Assembly: GCF_020215645.1 (NCBI RefSeq)
Contig: NZ_CP084058.1
Coordinates: 2,728,001 to 2,792,000, forward strand
Origin: Nonomuraea gerenzanensis
GTDB taxonomy: Bacteria; Actinomycetota; Actinomycetes; Streptosporangiales; Streptosporangiaceae
Direction: 5' to 3'
Length of the DNA: 64,000 bases
The notes under the pieces were generated by a model. That model was not told the origin of the DNA. It ran no database searches and saw nothing but the letters and a program-made list of their open reading frames with translations. The position numbers and the translations under genes were made by a program. Below are positions 8,151 to 17,264 of the stretch, one piece after another. Every line of letters begins with the position of its first letter. Position 1 is the stretch's first letter.

Positions 8151-8702
8151 ATGACCGTCTTCACCGTGCACACCGTCGAATCGGCCCCCGAGGCGTCCAG
8201 GCAGCCGCTGGACGAGCTGCGGCAGCGGGTGGGGTTCGTGCCCAACCTGGCGGGCCACCTCGCCGGGTCCCCGGTCGCGATCGACGCGTTCAACCAGTTG
8301 CAGCGGGCGCTGCGGCACTCCACGCTCACCGCCGCCGAGCGGGAGGTGGTCGGGCTCACGGTCAGCGTGGCGAACCGGTGCGCGTGGTCCGTGGCGGCGC
8401 ACACCGCGTTCGCCGAGGGGGCCGGCCTGGCGCCGGAGGTGATCGAGGCGCTGCGGGCCGGCAAGGACGACCTGACGGACGAGCGGGCCACCGCGCTGTG
8501 CGCCTTCACCAGGGCGGTCCTGCGGTCCGGCGGGCTGGTGGGGGAGGCGGAGCCGGCCGGGATGCTGGTGGCGGGGTTCTCCCCTGAGCAGGTGCTGGAG
8601 GTGATCACGCAGGCCGCGTTCACGTCCATGGCGAACTGGGTCGCGAACGTGATCGGCACGCCGCTCGACGCCGCGCTCGCGAGCAGGGCCTGGGAGGGGT
8701 GA
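8151..8702 (+). CDS. Carboxymuconolactone decarboxylase-like (AhpD-fold) protein
   Basis: A 183-residue all-helical protein of the CMD/AhpD superfamily. The conserved pattern appears as LTVSVANRCAWSVAAHTAF, but the usual CxxC is CAWS: the second redox cysteine is serine while the downstream histidine remains. Canonical AhpD uses the cysteine pair for peroxide reduction, so this protein is unlikely to be a standard peroxidase. Start ATG 8151 follows GGAGGT. It is divergent from the MmyB-type regulator, which probably controls it, and ends before a strong terminator hairpin. Confidence 0.82.
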   Translation: MTVFTVHTVESAPEASRQPLDELRQRVGFVPNLAGHLAGSPVAIDAFNQLQRALRHSTLTAAEREVVGLTVSVANRCAWSVAAHTAFAEGAGLAPEVIEALRAGKDDLTDERATALCAFTRAVLRSGGLVGEAEPAGMLVAGFSPEQVLEVITQAAFTSMANWVANVIGTPLDAALASRAWEG

Positions 8703-8709
8703 GAGAAGG

Positions 8710-8742
8710 CCGATGGCGGCCGCGCGCCGCGGCCGCCATCGG
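8710..8742. terminator. Bidirectional terminator hairpin
   Basis: A perfect 15-bp stem (CCGATGGCGGCCGCG with its complement) around a CGC loop lies between the convergent CMD-like and cutinase-like genes. No U-tract is visible, as is usual in high-G+C actinomycetes. Confidence 0.85.
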
Positions 8743-8756
8743 GGAGTGTCAGGTGA

Positions 8757-9650
8757 TCAGGAGCTGGGGCAGGTGTGGCGGTACTCCTCGATCGACAGCC
8801 CGCTGGGCGGCGGGCACAGGAACCGCTCGTAGCGGGTGTCGTCGTCGACGAACCGCTTGAGCCAGGCCACCATCGACTTGGCCATCGTGGTGTTGGTGGT
8901 CTGCGGGAAGAAGTGGCTGGCGTTGTTCAGCTCCAGGTACGCCTTCTCCGACGAGGACGGGATGCTGTTGTAGAACGGCTCCGAGTGGGTGGTGACGGAG
9001 GCGACGGAGTCGCTCTCACCACCGATGATCATCGTCGGCACCCGGATGCCCGACCACGACTTCGTCAGGTTCCAGGGCGCGAGCGGCACGGCCGCCTGCA
9101 GCGACGGGCGGTCGTCGGCCGCCTCCAGGGTGCCGCCACCGCCCATCGAGTGGCCGGCGACCGCGAGCCGCGACGGGTCGATGCGGCTGCGTACCGTCGT
9201 CGAGCTGTCCTCGACCAGGTAGTCGAGCGCGGCCAGGAGCTGGCGGCCCCGGCTGGCGGGCTGGTCGTAGATGCTGTTGGTCTCGATGCCGATCACGACG
9301 AAGCCGTGCGAGGCGATCCGCGGGCCGAGCCACGACAGGCTGGACCACCTGGCCGTGTACCCGGGCGAGATGGCGATCGCGCCGAACGTGCCCTGGCTGG
9401 TGTCGGTCGGGTAATAGATGGTGCCGCCGCCGAAGCCGGTCACGCTCAGCGAGGAGACGCTGGTCTGCGCGGTGCTGAACGGGCCGCGGCTGGCTTCGAG
9501 GATGGCGTCCGTGGGGTCGGGGCCCCGGTCGTACGGGCCCTGCGCCTGGGCGGGGGAGGCGGCCATCAGGGCGCCGCCGACCAGTGAGACGGTGAGGGCG
9601 AGCTTGGTCAACGTTCGCGCGCCGAACCGGGGGGTGGATAGCTGCACGTC
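8757..9650 (-). CDS. Secreted cutinase / polyester (PET) hydrolase homologue
   Basis: An exported alpha/beta hydrolase closely resembling Thermobifida cutinases and LCC-type PET hydrolases. Residues are numbered in the 303-residue frame from ATG 9668. The signal peptide ends at AQA-QG near 43. The mature start is PYDRGPDPTDAILEAS. The catalytic serine is Ser174 in GHSMGGGG. Asp220 (GGESDSVA) and His252 (NASHFFP) complete the triad. Tyr104 and Met175 form the oxyanion hole, and Trp199 (PLAPWN) matches the substrate-clamping tryptophan. Cys285 and Cys300 match the C-terminal disulfide. His before Ser and Phe after the catalytic His place it with type I cutinase-like enzymes. It would hydrolyse cutin, suberin or synthetic polyesters outside the cell. 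GTG 9650 is preferred (AGGGAG nine bases upstream). Confidence 0.92.
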   Translation of the reverse strand, partial: DVQLSTPRFGARTLTKLALTVSLVGGALMAASPAQAQGPYDRGPDPTDAILEASRGPFSTAQTSVSSLSVTGFGGGTIYYPTDTSQGTFGAIAISPGYTARWSSLSWLGPRIASHGFVVIGIETNSIYDQPASRGRQLLAALDYLVEDSSTTVRSRIDPSRLAVAGHSMGGGGTLEAADDRPSLQAAVPLAPWNLTKSWSGIRVPTMIIGGESDSVASVTTHSEPFYNSIPSSSEKAYLELNNASHFFPQTTNTTMAKSMVAWLKRFVDDDTRYERFLCPPPSGLSIEEYRHTCPSS

Positions 9651-9719
9651 GTCATACTCCCTGCTCATCGAGGGTGACTGCTGTCTGTCGCCATTGTTCG
9701 GATGCGCAGTCAGCCGTGC

Positions 9720-9738
9720 ATCGGTGAAATCACCGGTC
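9720..9738. promoter_or_regulatory. Putative operator upstream of the cutinase gene, copy 1
   Basis: ATCGGTGAAATCACCGGTC contains CGGTGA-AA-TCACCG, a 6-bp-arm palindrome. Its exact reverse complement occurs at 12595-12613, upstream of the LuxR-type regulator. The site begins 52 bases before the cutinase ATG 9668. This suggests both genes are controlled by one factor, plausibly the LuxR protein itself. Confidence 0.65.
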
Positions 9739-9744
9739 CTGTGT

Positions 9745-12543
9745 TCAGGACATGAGCCTTACCAGTTCGACGCGGGAGCGGATGCCGAGCCGGCTGAAGA
9801 TGTTCCTGAGGTGGTGCTCGACGGTGCGGCGGCTGAGGAAGAGCTGCTCGGCCACCTCCTTGTTGGTGGCGCCCTCGGCGACCATGCGGGCGATCTGCAG
9901 CTGCTGCGCCGTGAGCTGGCCCGTCGTCACGTCCAGCACCGGGCGCACGGGGTCGCCGGAGGCCCGCAGCTCGGTCCTGGCCTGCTCGGTCCACAGGCGC
10001 GCGCCGTACCGCTCGAACGTCTCCAGCGCAGAGTGCAGGTGCGTCCTGGCCGCCCCCGGCCGCCGGTCGCGCCGCAGCGCGCTGCCGTAAAGCAGTCTGG
10101 TACGGGCCGCCTCGAACTCGTACACGCCCTGCCCGTGCAGGTCGAGCGCCTCCCTGAACAGCTCCTCCGCCTCGCCCGGTGGCGCCAGCAGCGCCCGGCA
10201 GCGGGACACCAGCGCCCGCAGGCCGGGGCTGCGCGTGCTGCCCACCCAGCGCTCCAGCACCCGCAGCGCCGACCCGGCCGCCTCGTGGTCGCCGGTACGC
10301 GCGCACGCCTCGATGAAGTGCGGCGTGGCCATGACCCTGATGACCACGTGGTTGCTGTTGCGCCGCTCGGCACGCAGCCGGTTGGCCGCGTCGGCGGGGC
10401 GGCCCGCGGCCAGGTCGAGGTAGGCCAGCGCCCAGTTGCCGATCGCGCCCGCCACGGCCAGGTCGTGCGCGTCGGCCAGGTCGATGGCGGCGTCGGCGCG
10501 CACCCGGCAGGTGTCCTGGTCGCCCTCGACGGCCGCCGTGATCGCCAGCCAGGCCAGGTGCTGGGCGGCCGTGTTGAGCTGGCCGGTCTCCTGTGCCAGG
10601 CGCAGGCCCTGGGCGGCGGTGGTGGCGACGGCGGCGTACCGGCCCATCCAGATCTCCGGGTAGATCATGTACTCCAGGAGCTGCGGCATGGCCGAGACCG
10701 CGCCGCGCACGCGGGCCGCCTCGATGGCGCGCGCCGACAGGCGGTGCGCGGTGGCGTCCTCGCCGAGCAGCATGCTGGCCACGCACGCCCACACCAGCAC
10801 GGCGGGATCGCGCACGGAGCCGGCCAGCTCGACCACCCGCCGCAGCGGCGCCGCCGCCTCTTGGTGGGAGCCGCTGAAGGTGGAGGCCATGCCGGCCAGG
10901 TACTCGAACATGAGCTGCGTCGGCACCGTCTCGTCGGGGCGGCGCAGCGCGGCGGCCTGGCGGGCGATCGCGATGAACGCGCGGTTGTCGCCCGCCCGGT
11001 AACTGGCGTCGGCGGCCCGGACCAGCGCGCGCACGCCCAGCATGCGGTGGCTCTCCAGCAGCCAGGTCGCCGCCGAGAGCAGCTCCTCGCGGGCGCTGCC
11101 CGTCTCGCCGCCGAGCAGCTCCAGGCTGCCGTGCAGGAGCTGGACGTGGGCGCGCAGCTCGTCGGGGGCCGCGAGGCTGCGCAGCCTGGCCAGCAGGGAG
11201 CGGGCGACCTGGGGGCGGCCCGCCACCCAGGCGTACCGGGCGGCGGCGGCCAGGCGCTCGGCCTTGGCGGGGTGGTGTGGGTCGGTGAGCTCGGCGGCGC
11301 GTTCCAGGGCCAGGTACGGCTCGGGGTGCGTGTGCGCGGGGTGGGCGTCGAGGGCGGCGGCGGCCAGGTCGTCGGCGAGGGCGGCGGGCGGGCCGTCGAG
11401 GGCGCAGGCCCGGTGCCAGGCGTGGCGCAGACGGTGCGAATCGCCCCTCGGCCCGCCGTCCCCGAGGAGGCCTGTCGGCCCGCCGTCCCCGAGGAGGCCC
11501 GCCTGCTCATCGTTCCCCAGCAGGCTCGCCAGGAGGCGGTGGCTGCTGCGGCGCCGCAGGAGGGACGCGCCGTAGTAGACCACGCCGCGCACGGCCGGGT
11601 CGCGGAAGTCGTAGCGGTCACCCACGGAGTGCAGGACGCCCGCCCGCTCGGCCGGCTCCAGCACCGTGAGCGCGCACGAGGGCCGGGCCGCCCGGATCAG
11701 CGTGGGCAGGTCGAGCCCGGGATCGGCGGCGATCAGCAGGAGCAGCCGCTGCGCCTCGGCGGGCAGCGCGGCCAGCAGGCTCGTGTGCTCGCGCCACAAC
11801 CGCCCGCCCTTCGGCAGCGTCACGGGCGGCGCGGCCAGGCCGGCGAGCTGGTCGGGGGTGAGCGAGGCGATCAGCTCGGCCAGCGCGAGCGGGTTGCCCC
11901 TGGCGATCTGGTCCAGCGCCGCCAGCAGGTCCTCGGCCACCTTCCCCGCCGCCAGATCGCCTGCCAGCTCCCGTACGGCGGCCGCGTCCAGCCCGCCCAG
12001 CACCCGCACGGGCACGCCCTCCGGCGACCGCGCGGCCTCCCTGGCGGTGAACAGCAGCGCCACCGCCTCCCCTGTCACCCGCCTGGCCGCGAACGACAGC
12101 ACCTCCCTGCTGTCGGTGTCCAGCAGGTCCACGTCGTCCACGCAGGCCAGCACCGGCTGCTCGGCGGCCACCGCCGACAGCAGGCCCAGCACGGCCGCGG
12201 GCAACGTCAGCCCGCCGGCCCCGGTGCCGGACTCCAGCGCCGACATCAGTGCGCGTGCCTGCGCGCCGGGCAGCGAGGCGGCGCCCGCGGCGACGGGCCG
12301 CAGCAGGCCGTGCAGCCCGGCGTACGGCAGCCGCGACTCCGACTCCACCCCCGAGACGCGCAGGACACGGAAGCCGGGGGCGGCGTGCGCGATGGCCAGG
12401 TCCAGCAGCGCCGTCTTGCCCATGCCGGGCGCGCCCACCAGGAGCAGCGCTCCGCCGGAGCCGGCGCGGGCGTGGTCGAGCAGCCGCAGCAGGGCGCGTT
12501 CTTCCTCGCCGCGCCCGCGTAAGAGAGGCTTGTCGGAGGACAC
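9745..12543 (-). CDS. Large ATP-binding LuxR (LAL-type) transcriptional regulator
   Basis: A 932-residue regulator. Residues 9-300 form an AAA/NB-ARC-like ATPase with Walker A GAPGMGKT at 37-44 and Walker B in VLACVDDVDLLD. The middle is helical, TPR-like. The last 60 residues form a LuxR/FixJ helix-turn-helix (LTAQQLQIARMVAEGATNKE, then LFLSRRTVEHHLRNIFSRLG). The family switches on secreted enzymes or secondary metabolism after binding a ligand and ATP. GTG 12543 is chosen because LLRGRGEEERAL starts the ATPase there; no Shine-Dalgarno is visible, so the mRNA may be leaderless. It sits upstream of, and in the same direction as, the cutinase gene. Confidence 0.9.
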   Translation of the reverse strand: MSSDKPLLRGRGEEERALLRLLDHARAGSGGALLLVGAPGMGKTALLDLAIAHAAPGFRVLRVSGVESESRLPYAGLHGLLRPVAAGAASLPGAQARALMSALESGTGAGGLTLPAAVLGLLSAVAAEQPVLACVDDVDLLDTDSREVLSFAARRVTGEAVALLFTAREAARSPEGVPVRVLGGLDAAAVRELAGDLAAGKVAEDLLAALDQIARGNPLALAELIASLTPDQLAGLAAPPVTLPKGGRLWREHTSLLAALPAEAQRLLLLIAADPGLDLPTLIRAARPSCALTVLEPAERAGVLHSVGDRYDFRDPAVRGVVYYGASLLRRRSSHRLLASLLGNDEQAGLLGDGGPTGLLGDGGPRGDSHRLRHAWHRACALDGPPAALADDLAAAALDAHPAHTHPEPYLALERAAELTDPHHPAKAERLAAAARYAWVAGRPQVARSLLARLRSLAAPDELRAHVQLLHGSLELLGGETGSAREELLSAATWLLESHRMLGVRALVRAADASYRAGDNRAFIAIARQAAALRRPDETVPTQLMFEYLAGMASTFSGSHQEAAAPLRRVVELAGSVRDPAVLVWACVASMLLGEDATAHRLSARAIEAARVRGAVSAMPQLLEYMIYPEIWMGRYAAVATTAAQGLRLAQETGQLNTAAQHLAWLAITAAVEGDQDTCRVRADAAIDLADAHDLAVAGAIGNWALAYLDLAAGRPADAANRLRAERRNSNHVVIRVMATPHFIEACARTGDHEAAGSALRVLERWVGSTRSPGLRALVSRCRALLAPPGEAEELFREALDLHGQGVYEFEAARTRLLYGSALRRDRRPGAARTHLHSALETFERYGARLWTEQARTELRASGDPVRPVLDVTTGQLTAQQLQIARMVAEGATNKEVAEQLFLSRRTVEHHLRNIFSRLGIRSRVELVRLMS

Positions 12544-12594
12544 GTCGCCAGTGTTACGCGCGGATGTCAGGACTGAAAGAGGACGTTCGTAAGA

Positions 12595-12613
12595 GACCGG
12601 TGATTTCACCGAT
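12595..12613. promoter_or_regulatory. Putative operator upstream of the LuxR gene, copy 2
   Basis: GACCGGTGATTTCACCGAT is the exact reverse complement of the site before the cutinase gene. It begins 52 bases before the LuxR GTG start, the same distance as copy 1 from its ATG. Autoregulation plus control of the downstream enzyme is the simplest reading. Confidence 0.65.
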
Positions 12614-12710
12614 ACCCCGGCGGTGGCGGCTCGTTCCCGCGTGCGCGGCCGTACGACCACGGGCGCAGCGCGGCCCGGCGCGCCAGCACCCGACATCACG
12701 GTGGCCGAGC

Positions 12711-13688
12711 TCAGGGCCTGACCCCGACGCGTCTCCTGGACAGCCGGTCGGAGACGGCCGGTACGAGCCCCTGCGGCATGAACAGCACCACCCCGATCAG
12801 CACGAGCGCGTACACCGCGTACGACAGCACGCTCGGCGCGTAGGTCGGCATGCCAGGCAACGCCGCCAGCAGGTCCAGCCCCTGCACGAGCAGCGTGATG
12901 GCGGTGGCTCCCACCACCGCGCCCCAGATCGTCCCGAGCCCGCCGACCACCGCCATCACGATGTACTGGATCGAGAGCAGCACGGGGAACGACGTCGGCG
13001 CGACGTATCCGGTGTAGAAGCAGTAGATCCCCCCGGCCAGCCCCGCGAACGTGGCCGACAGGGCGAAGACGACCAGCTTGTACCGGCCCACCGGGATGCC
13101 GGACGAGGCCGCCGCGATCTCGCTGGTCGCCAGGGCGCGCAGGGCGCGGCCCGGGCGGGAGGTGATCACGTTGTGCGTGACCAGCATGACCAGGGCCAGC
13201 CCCGCCCACGTCAGGTACGCGTACACCGACGCGCTCGTGGCCACGAACGAACCGGCGCCGAACTGCGGGATGCCCTGCAGCCCGATGTCCCCGCCGGTGA
13301 ACTCCAGCTGCCCCGCCAGGGACAGCAGGATGAGCTGCATGGCCAGGGTGGCGAAGGCCAGGTGGTGGCCGCGCAGCCGCAGCAGCGGGACGCCGATGAC
13401 GAGGGCGGACAGCGCGGCGGCCACGGGCGCGGCCACCAGGCCCACCAGCGGGGGAGCGCCGTTCAGCGCCAGCAGGGCCGCGGTGTAGGCGCCGATGGCG
13501 TAGAAGGCGCCCTGGCCCAGCGACACCTGCCCGGCGTACCCCATGAGCAGCGACACCCCGACCGTCACCATGGCGGCCAGGCCGAGCAGGATGTAGACGG
13601 CCAGCGCGCTGTCGTCGAGCACGGCCGGCAGGACGAGCGTCACGACGGCGACCAGCAGCCCGGCCGCGAGCCCCAGCCGCCTGCTCAT
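12711..13688 (-). CDS. livM: Branched-chain amino acid-type ABC permease (LivM)
   Basis: A 325-residue permease with about nine to ten hydrophobic segments and the LivM signature LLMGYAGQVSLGQGAFYAIGAY near the N-terminus, plus AVVGGLGTIWGAVVGA near the C-terminus. It forms the membrane channel with LivH. ATG 13688 follows AGGAGT and overlaps the livH stop by four bases (ATGA), showing translational coupling. It is the last of five genes in the operon. The soluble receptor and PaaX context suggest the cargo may be an aromatic or other carboxylic acid and not an amino acid. Confidence 0.92.
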   Translation of the reverse strand: MSRRLGLAAGLLVAVVTLVLPAVLDDSALAVYILLGLAAMVTVGVSLLMGYAGQVSLGQGAFYAIGAYTAALLALNGAPPLVGLVAAPVAAALSALVIGVPLLRLRGHHLAFATLAMQLILLSLAGQLEFTGGDIGLQGIPQFGAGSFVATSASVYAYLTWAGLALVMLVTHNVITSRPGRALRALATSEIAAASSGIPVGRYKLVVFALSATFAGLAGGIYCFYTGYVAPTSFPVLLSIQYIVMAVVGGLGTIWGAVVGATAITLLVQGLDLLAALPGMPTYAPSVLSYAVYALVLIGVVLFMPQGLVPAVSDRLSRRRVGVRP

Positions 13689-14545
13689 GTGGACTCCTGG
13701 GAGATGGCCGGGCGGCGGCCCGCCTGCACGATCATGACGACGAGCATGAGTCCCAGCGCGACCTCCAGCTGGTGCGAGCCGTAGCCGTAGCCGGCGGCCA
13801 TGGTCTCGGCCACGCCCAGCAGCAGCGCGCCGACGAGCGTGATCACGGGACGGGTGAGCGCGCCGAAGACGGCGGCGGCGAAGCCGTTGACGATGAGCGT
13901 GACGTCGGTGTCGAACGAGATCGGCCGCAGCGGCGTGACCAGCACCCCGGCGACGCCGCCGAGCAGCCCGCCCAGCGCGAACGCCAGCAGCCCCATCCGC
14001 CGGGTGTCGATGCCGACGACGCGGGCGGCGTACGGGTTGGAGGCGCACGCGGTCAGCGCCTTGCCCAGGTAGGTGCGCCCGAAGAAGAGTGCGAGCAGCA
14101 CGAACGTGCCCGCGGCCACGCCGATGACCAGCAGGTGCTGCGTCTGGATGCGCGCCCCCGCCAGCGTCACCGAGCCGGCCAGGCCGGGCGCCGAGCGCGG
14201 CTGGTCGCCCCAGAGCACGATCTCCACCGCGTACGCGAGCACGCCCACGCCCAGCGTGACGATCAGCGACGACAGCGGCGTGGTGCCCGGCTTGCCGATG
14301 GCGGCCAGCCCGGTCAGCAGGCCCGCCACCGCCGCCGCCAGGACGGCGGCCACCTCGCTGACCCCGTGCGGCAAGCCCAGCCCGAGCAGGGAGGACGTGC
14401 ACAGCCCCGCGACGACGGCGAAGGTGCCCTGCGCGAAGTTCACCACGCCGGTGACGCGGTGGATGACGACCAGGCCGCTGGCGATGAGCGCGATGGCGGA
14501 GCCGACCGCGAGCCCGTTGAGGAGGTAGGTGAGGAATGCGCTCAC
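13685..14545 (-). CDS. livH: Branched-chain amino acid-type ABC permease (LivH)
   Basis: A 286-residue permease with eight or so hydrophobic segments. The opening LLNGLAVGSAIALIASGLVV and the following VTGVVNFAQGTFAVVAG are hallmark LivH sequences. It pairs with LivM in the inner membrane. It ends within the start codon of livM and begins 25 bases after the livF stop. Length and motifs are normal. Confidence 0.92.
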   Translation of the reverse strand: MSAFLTYLLNGLAVGSAIALIASGLVVIHRVTGVVNFAQGTFAVVAGLCTSSLLGLGLPHGVSEVAAVLAAAVAGLLTGLAAIGKPGTTPLSSLIVTLGVGVLAYAVEIVLWGDQPRSAPGLAGSVTLAGARIQTQHLLVIGVAAGTFVLLALFFGRTYLGKALTACASNPYAARVVGIDTRRMGLLAFALGGLLGGVAGVLVTPLRPISFDTDVTLIVNGFAAAVFGALTRPVITLVGALLLGVAETMAAGYGYGSHQLEVALGLMLVVMIVQAGRRPAISQEST

Positions 14546-14570
14546 GCCCTGGCCGCCCCTTCGCCGCCGC

Positions 14571-15226
<656 letters not shown>

Positions 15227-15230
<4 letters not shown>

Positions 15231-15982
15231 GAGGCCTGTCCGAGATAGGCGGCCAGCACCAGCGGGTCGGCGCGCACCTCGGCCGGCGGGCCGTCGGCGA
15301 TGACCTGCCCCAGGTCGAGCACCACGACGCGGTCGGCCAGCCGGGTCACGAACGCCACGTCGTGCTCGATGAGCAGGATCGTCAGGCCGTCCGCCCGCAG
15401 CTCCTCCACCAGCCTCGCCAGCCGCTCGCGCTCCTCGCCGCGCAGCCCGGACGCGGGCTCGTCGAGCAGCAGCAGCCGGGGCCGCGCGCACAGGGCGCGG
15501 GCCAGTTGCAGCGCCCGCTGCTGGCCGATCGGCAGCCGGTCGGCCGGCCGGTCGGCCCACTCCGCGAGCCCCACGCGCTCCAGGGCGGTGGCGGCCTCGG
15601 CGGCGATCTCGCGCTCGTCGGCCCGGTGCCGGGGCAGCCGCAGCGCGGCCGAGCCGAACCCGGCCCGGGTGCGCCCGTGCGCCCCCACCATGACGTTCTC
15701 CTCGACCGTCATGCCGCGGAACACCCTGGCCGCCTGGAAGACGATCGACATGCCGAGCCGGGCCCTGCGGTGCGGCGCGAGCCGGTCCACCCGCTGACCG
15801 AGGAAGGAGATGCGGCCGTGGTCGGCCGTCAGGTGCCCGGTGATCAGGTTGAACAAGGTGGACTTGCCGGCGCCGTTCGGGCCGATCACGCCGCAGACCT
15901 CGCCGTCCGCGACGCTCAGCGAGACGTCGCGGACGGCGTAGACGCCCCCGAAGGAGCGGGAGACCCCGGTGACGGTCAGCAC
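15227..15982 (-). CDS. livG: ABC transporter ATP-binding protein (LivG)
   Basis: A 251-residue ATPase. Walker A is GPNGAGKST. The LivG feature MSIVFQAARVFRGMTVEENV follows. Walker B is LLLLDEPASGL and the switch histidine is in LLIEHDV. The usual signature motif LSxGQ appears as LPIGQQRAL, a mild departure. GTG 15982 lies five bases after the receptor gene stop, and the gene overlaps livF. It works with LivF, LivH and LivM in one importer. Confidence 0.92.
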
Positions 15983-15987
15983 GCGCC

Positions 15988-17178
15988 CTACCCCTGCGCG
16001 TTCACGGTCTTGGTGAGCTGCTCCTTGGCCCATTCGGTGGGAACGAACTGGCCGTTCTGCACCGTGTTCACCGAGATGTACTCGGGCGACAGGCCGGAGT
16101 GGTCGGTGGCGGAGTAGCGGAAGCGGCCGTTCGGGGTGATCAGGTCCATGGCCTCCAGCGCCTTCTGGACCTTGGCCTTGTCGGTGCTGTTCGCCTTCCT
16201 GATCGCCTCGAACAGCAGCAGCGAGGCGCTGTAGCCGTCCTGGGCGAACTGGGGCGGCGGGTAGCCGTGCTTCTGCTCGTACGGCGTCGCCATCTGGTCG
16301 ATGACCTGCTTCTGCTTGCCGTCGGGCAGGTGGTCGCCGACCACGCCGATCGCGCTCTGCACGGTCATGCCCTCGGCCTGCGCGCCCATCGGCTCCAGCC
16401 ACAGCTTGCTGGCCTGCGAGGCGGTCAGGAACAGCGGCGTCTTGAGCCCCGAGGCCACGTACTGCTTGGCCGCCGTCACGCCCGGCGCGCCCGAGCCCCA
16501 GAACACCAGCGCCTCGGCCTTGGAGTCGCGCACGTGCGTGAACATCGCGCTGAAGTCGGAGGTGGTGGTCTCGTACGGCTCGTCCACGGCGATCGTCACG
16601 CCGTACTTCGGAGCCAGCTCGACCATCGACTTGTGGCCGGAGACGGAGTACGCGCTCTTGGAGTCCCACGCCACGGCGATCGTCTTGATGCCCTCGGCCT
16701 GGATGTACTGCAGGTAGCGCTCGGCGTACATGCTGGACAGGGCGGGGGTGACGAAGATGTAGGACTTGATCGGCTCGACCTGCTCCTGCGCCGGTGCCAG
16801 CGACAGGTAGGGCATCATGTCGCGCTGCGCGAGCGGCTCGACCGCCAGCGCCGAGTTGGAGAACACCGGCCCGATGAGCGCGTCGATCTCGCCCTTGATC
16901 TGGTTGTAGGCCACGATGCCCTGGTCGGGAGCCGTCTTGTCGTCCCGCGTGATCAGCTCCACCTTGCGGCCCAGCAGGCCGCCCTGTGCGTTGACCTGCT
17001 CGACGGCCAGCTCGACGGCCTTCTTGTCCTCGCTGCCGAGCGGGGTGTAGTTGCCGGTGAGGGAGACGATGAGCCCCACCTTGATGGGATCCGCCTGGCC
17101 ACCGCTCGACCCGCCCCCGCCGCCGCAGGCCGTCGCGGCCAACAACAGGCAGACCAGGGACGGAAGAAACCTGCGCAT
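15988..17178 (-). CDS. ABC transporter substrate-binding lipoprotein (LivK/Peripla_BP_6)
   Basis: A 396-residue lipoprotein. The signal ends in the lipobox LAATAC, so Cys18 is the lipidated residue, followed by a Gly/Ser linker. The mature domain begins IKVGLIVSLTGNYTPLG, the Peripla_BP_6 pattern. The C-terminus carries GLSPEYISVNTVQNGQFVPT. ATG 17178 is chosen over the frame start at 17205 because AGGAGGT lies just before it. It is first in the livKGFHM operon and divergent from paaX. With that neighbour the ligand may be an aromatic acid, but this is inference. Confidence 0.9.
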   Translation of the reverse strand: MRRFLPSLVCLLLAATACGGGGGSSGGQADPIKVGLIVSLTGNYTPLGSEDKKAVELAVEQVNAQGGLLGRKVELITRDDKTAPDQGIVAYNQIKGEIDALIGPVFSNSALAVEPLAQRDMMPYLSLAPAQEQVEPIKSYIFVTPALSSMYAERYLQYIQAEGIKTIAVAWDSKSAYSVSGHKSMVELAPKYGVTIAVDEPYETTTSDFSAMFTHVRDSKAEALVFWGSGAPGVTAAKQYVASGLKTPLFLTASQASKLWLEPMGAQAEGMTVQSAIGVVGDHLPDGKQKQVIDQMATPYEQKHGYPPPQFAQDGYSASLLLFEAIRKANSTDKAKVQKALEAMDLITPNGRFRYSATDHSGLSPEYISVNTVQNGQFVPTEWAKEQLTKTVNAQG

Positions 17179-17204
17179 CAGGACCTCCTGGGCCGGTGGC
17201 CCCA

Positions 17205-17233
17205 AAAGTAGGCAGGTACATTACGGCTGTCAA
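17205..17233 (-). promoter_or_regulatory. Promoter of the liv operon
   Basis: On the minus strand a TTGACA -35 box (17228-17233) and a TACTTT -10 box (17205-17210) are separated by exactly 17 bases, a close match to the housekeeping consensus. The putative PaaX motif at 17240 lies just upstream. Confidence 0.7.
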
Positions 17234-17239
17234 TAGAGT

Positions 17240-17248
17240 GCCTAATTT
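17240..17248 (+). promoter_or_regulatory. GCCTAATTT motif, putative PaaX site
   Basis: GCCTAATTT upstream of paaX is repeated at 18088-18096 before the CoA ligase gene, where it is half of a perfect inverted repeat. Binding here would block the liv and paaX promoters. Confidence 0.5.
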
Positions 17249-17264
17249 CCGGAGACAAGCTGTT

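Noticed and set aside
9418..12522. 1034-codon plus-strand ORF
   Set aside because: Complementary shadow of the LuxR gene, typical of high-G+C DNA; Gln/Arg/Gly-rich without any domain.
12544..13209. N-terminal extension of the LuxR reading frame back to 13209
   Set aside because: This part lies antisense-free but in a shifted frame over livM; its composition is Arg/Gly shadow sequence and the ATPase domain begins at 12543.
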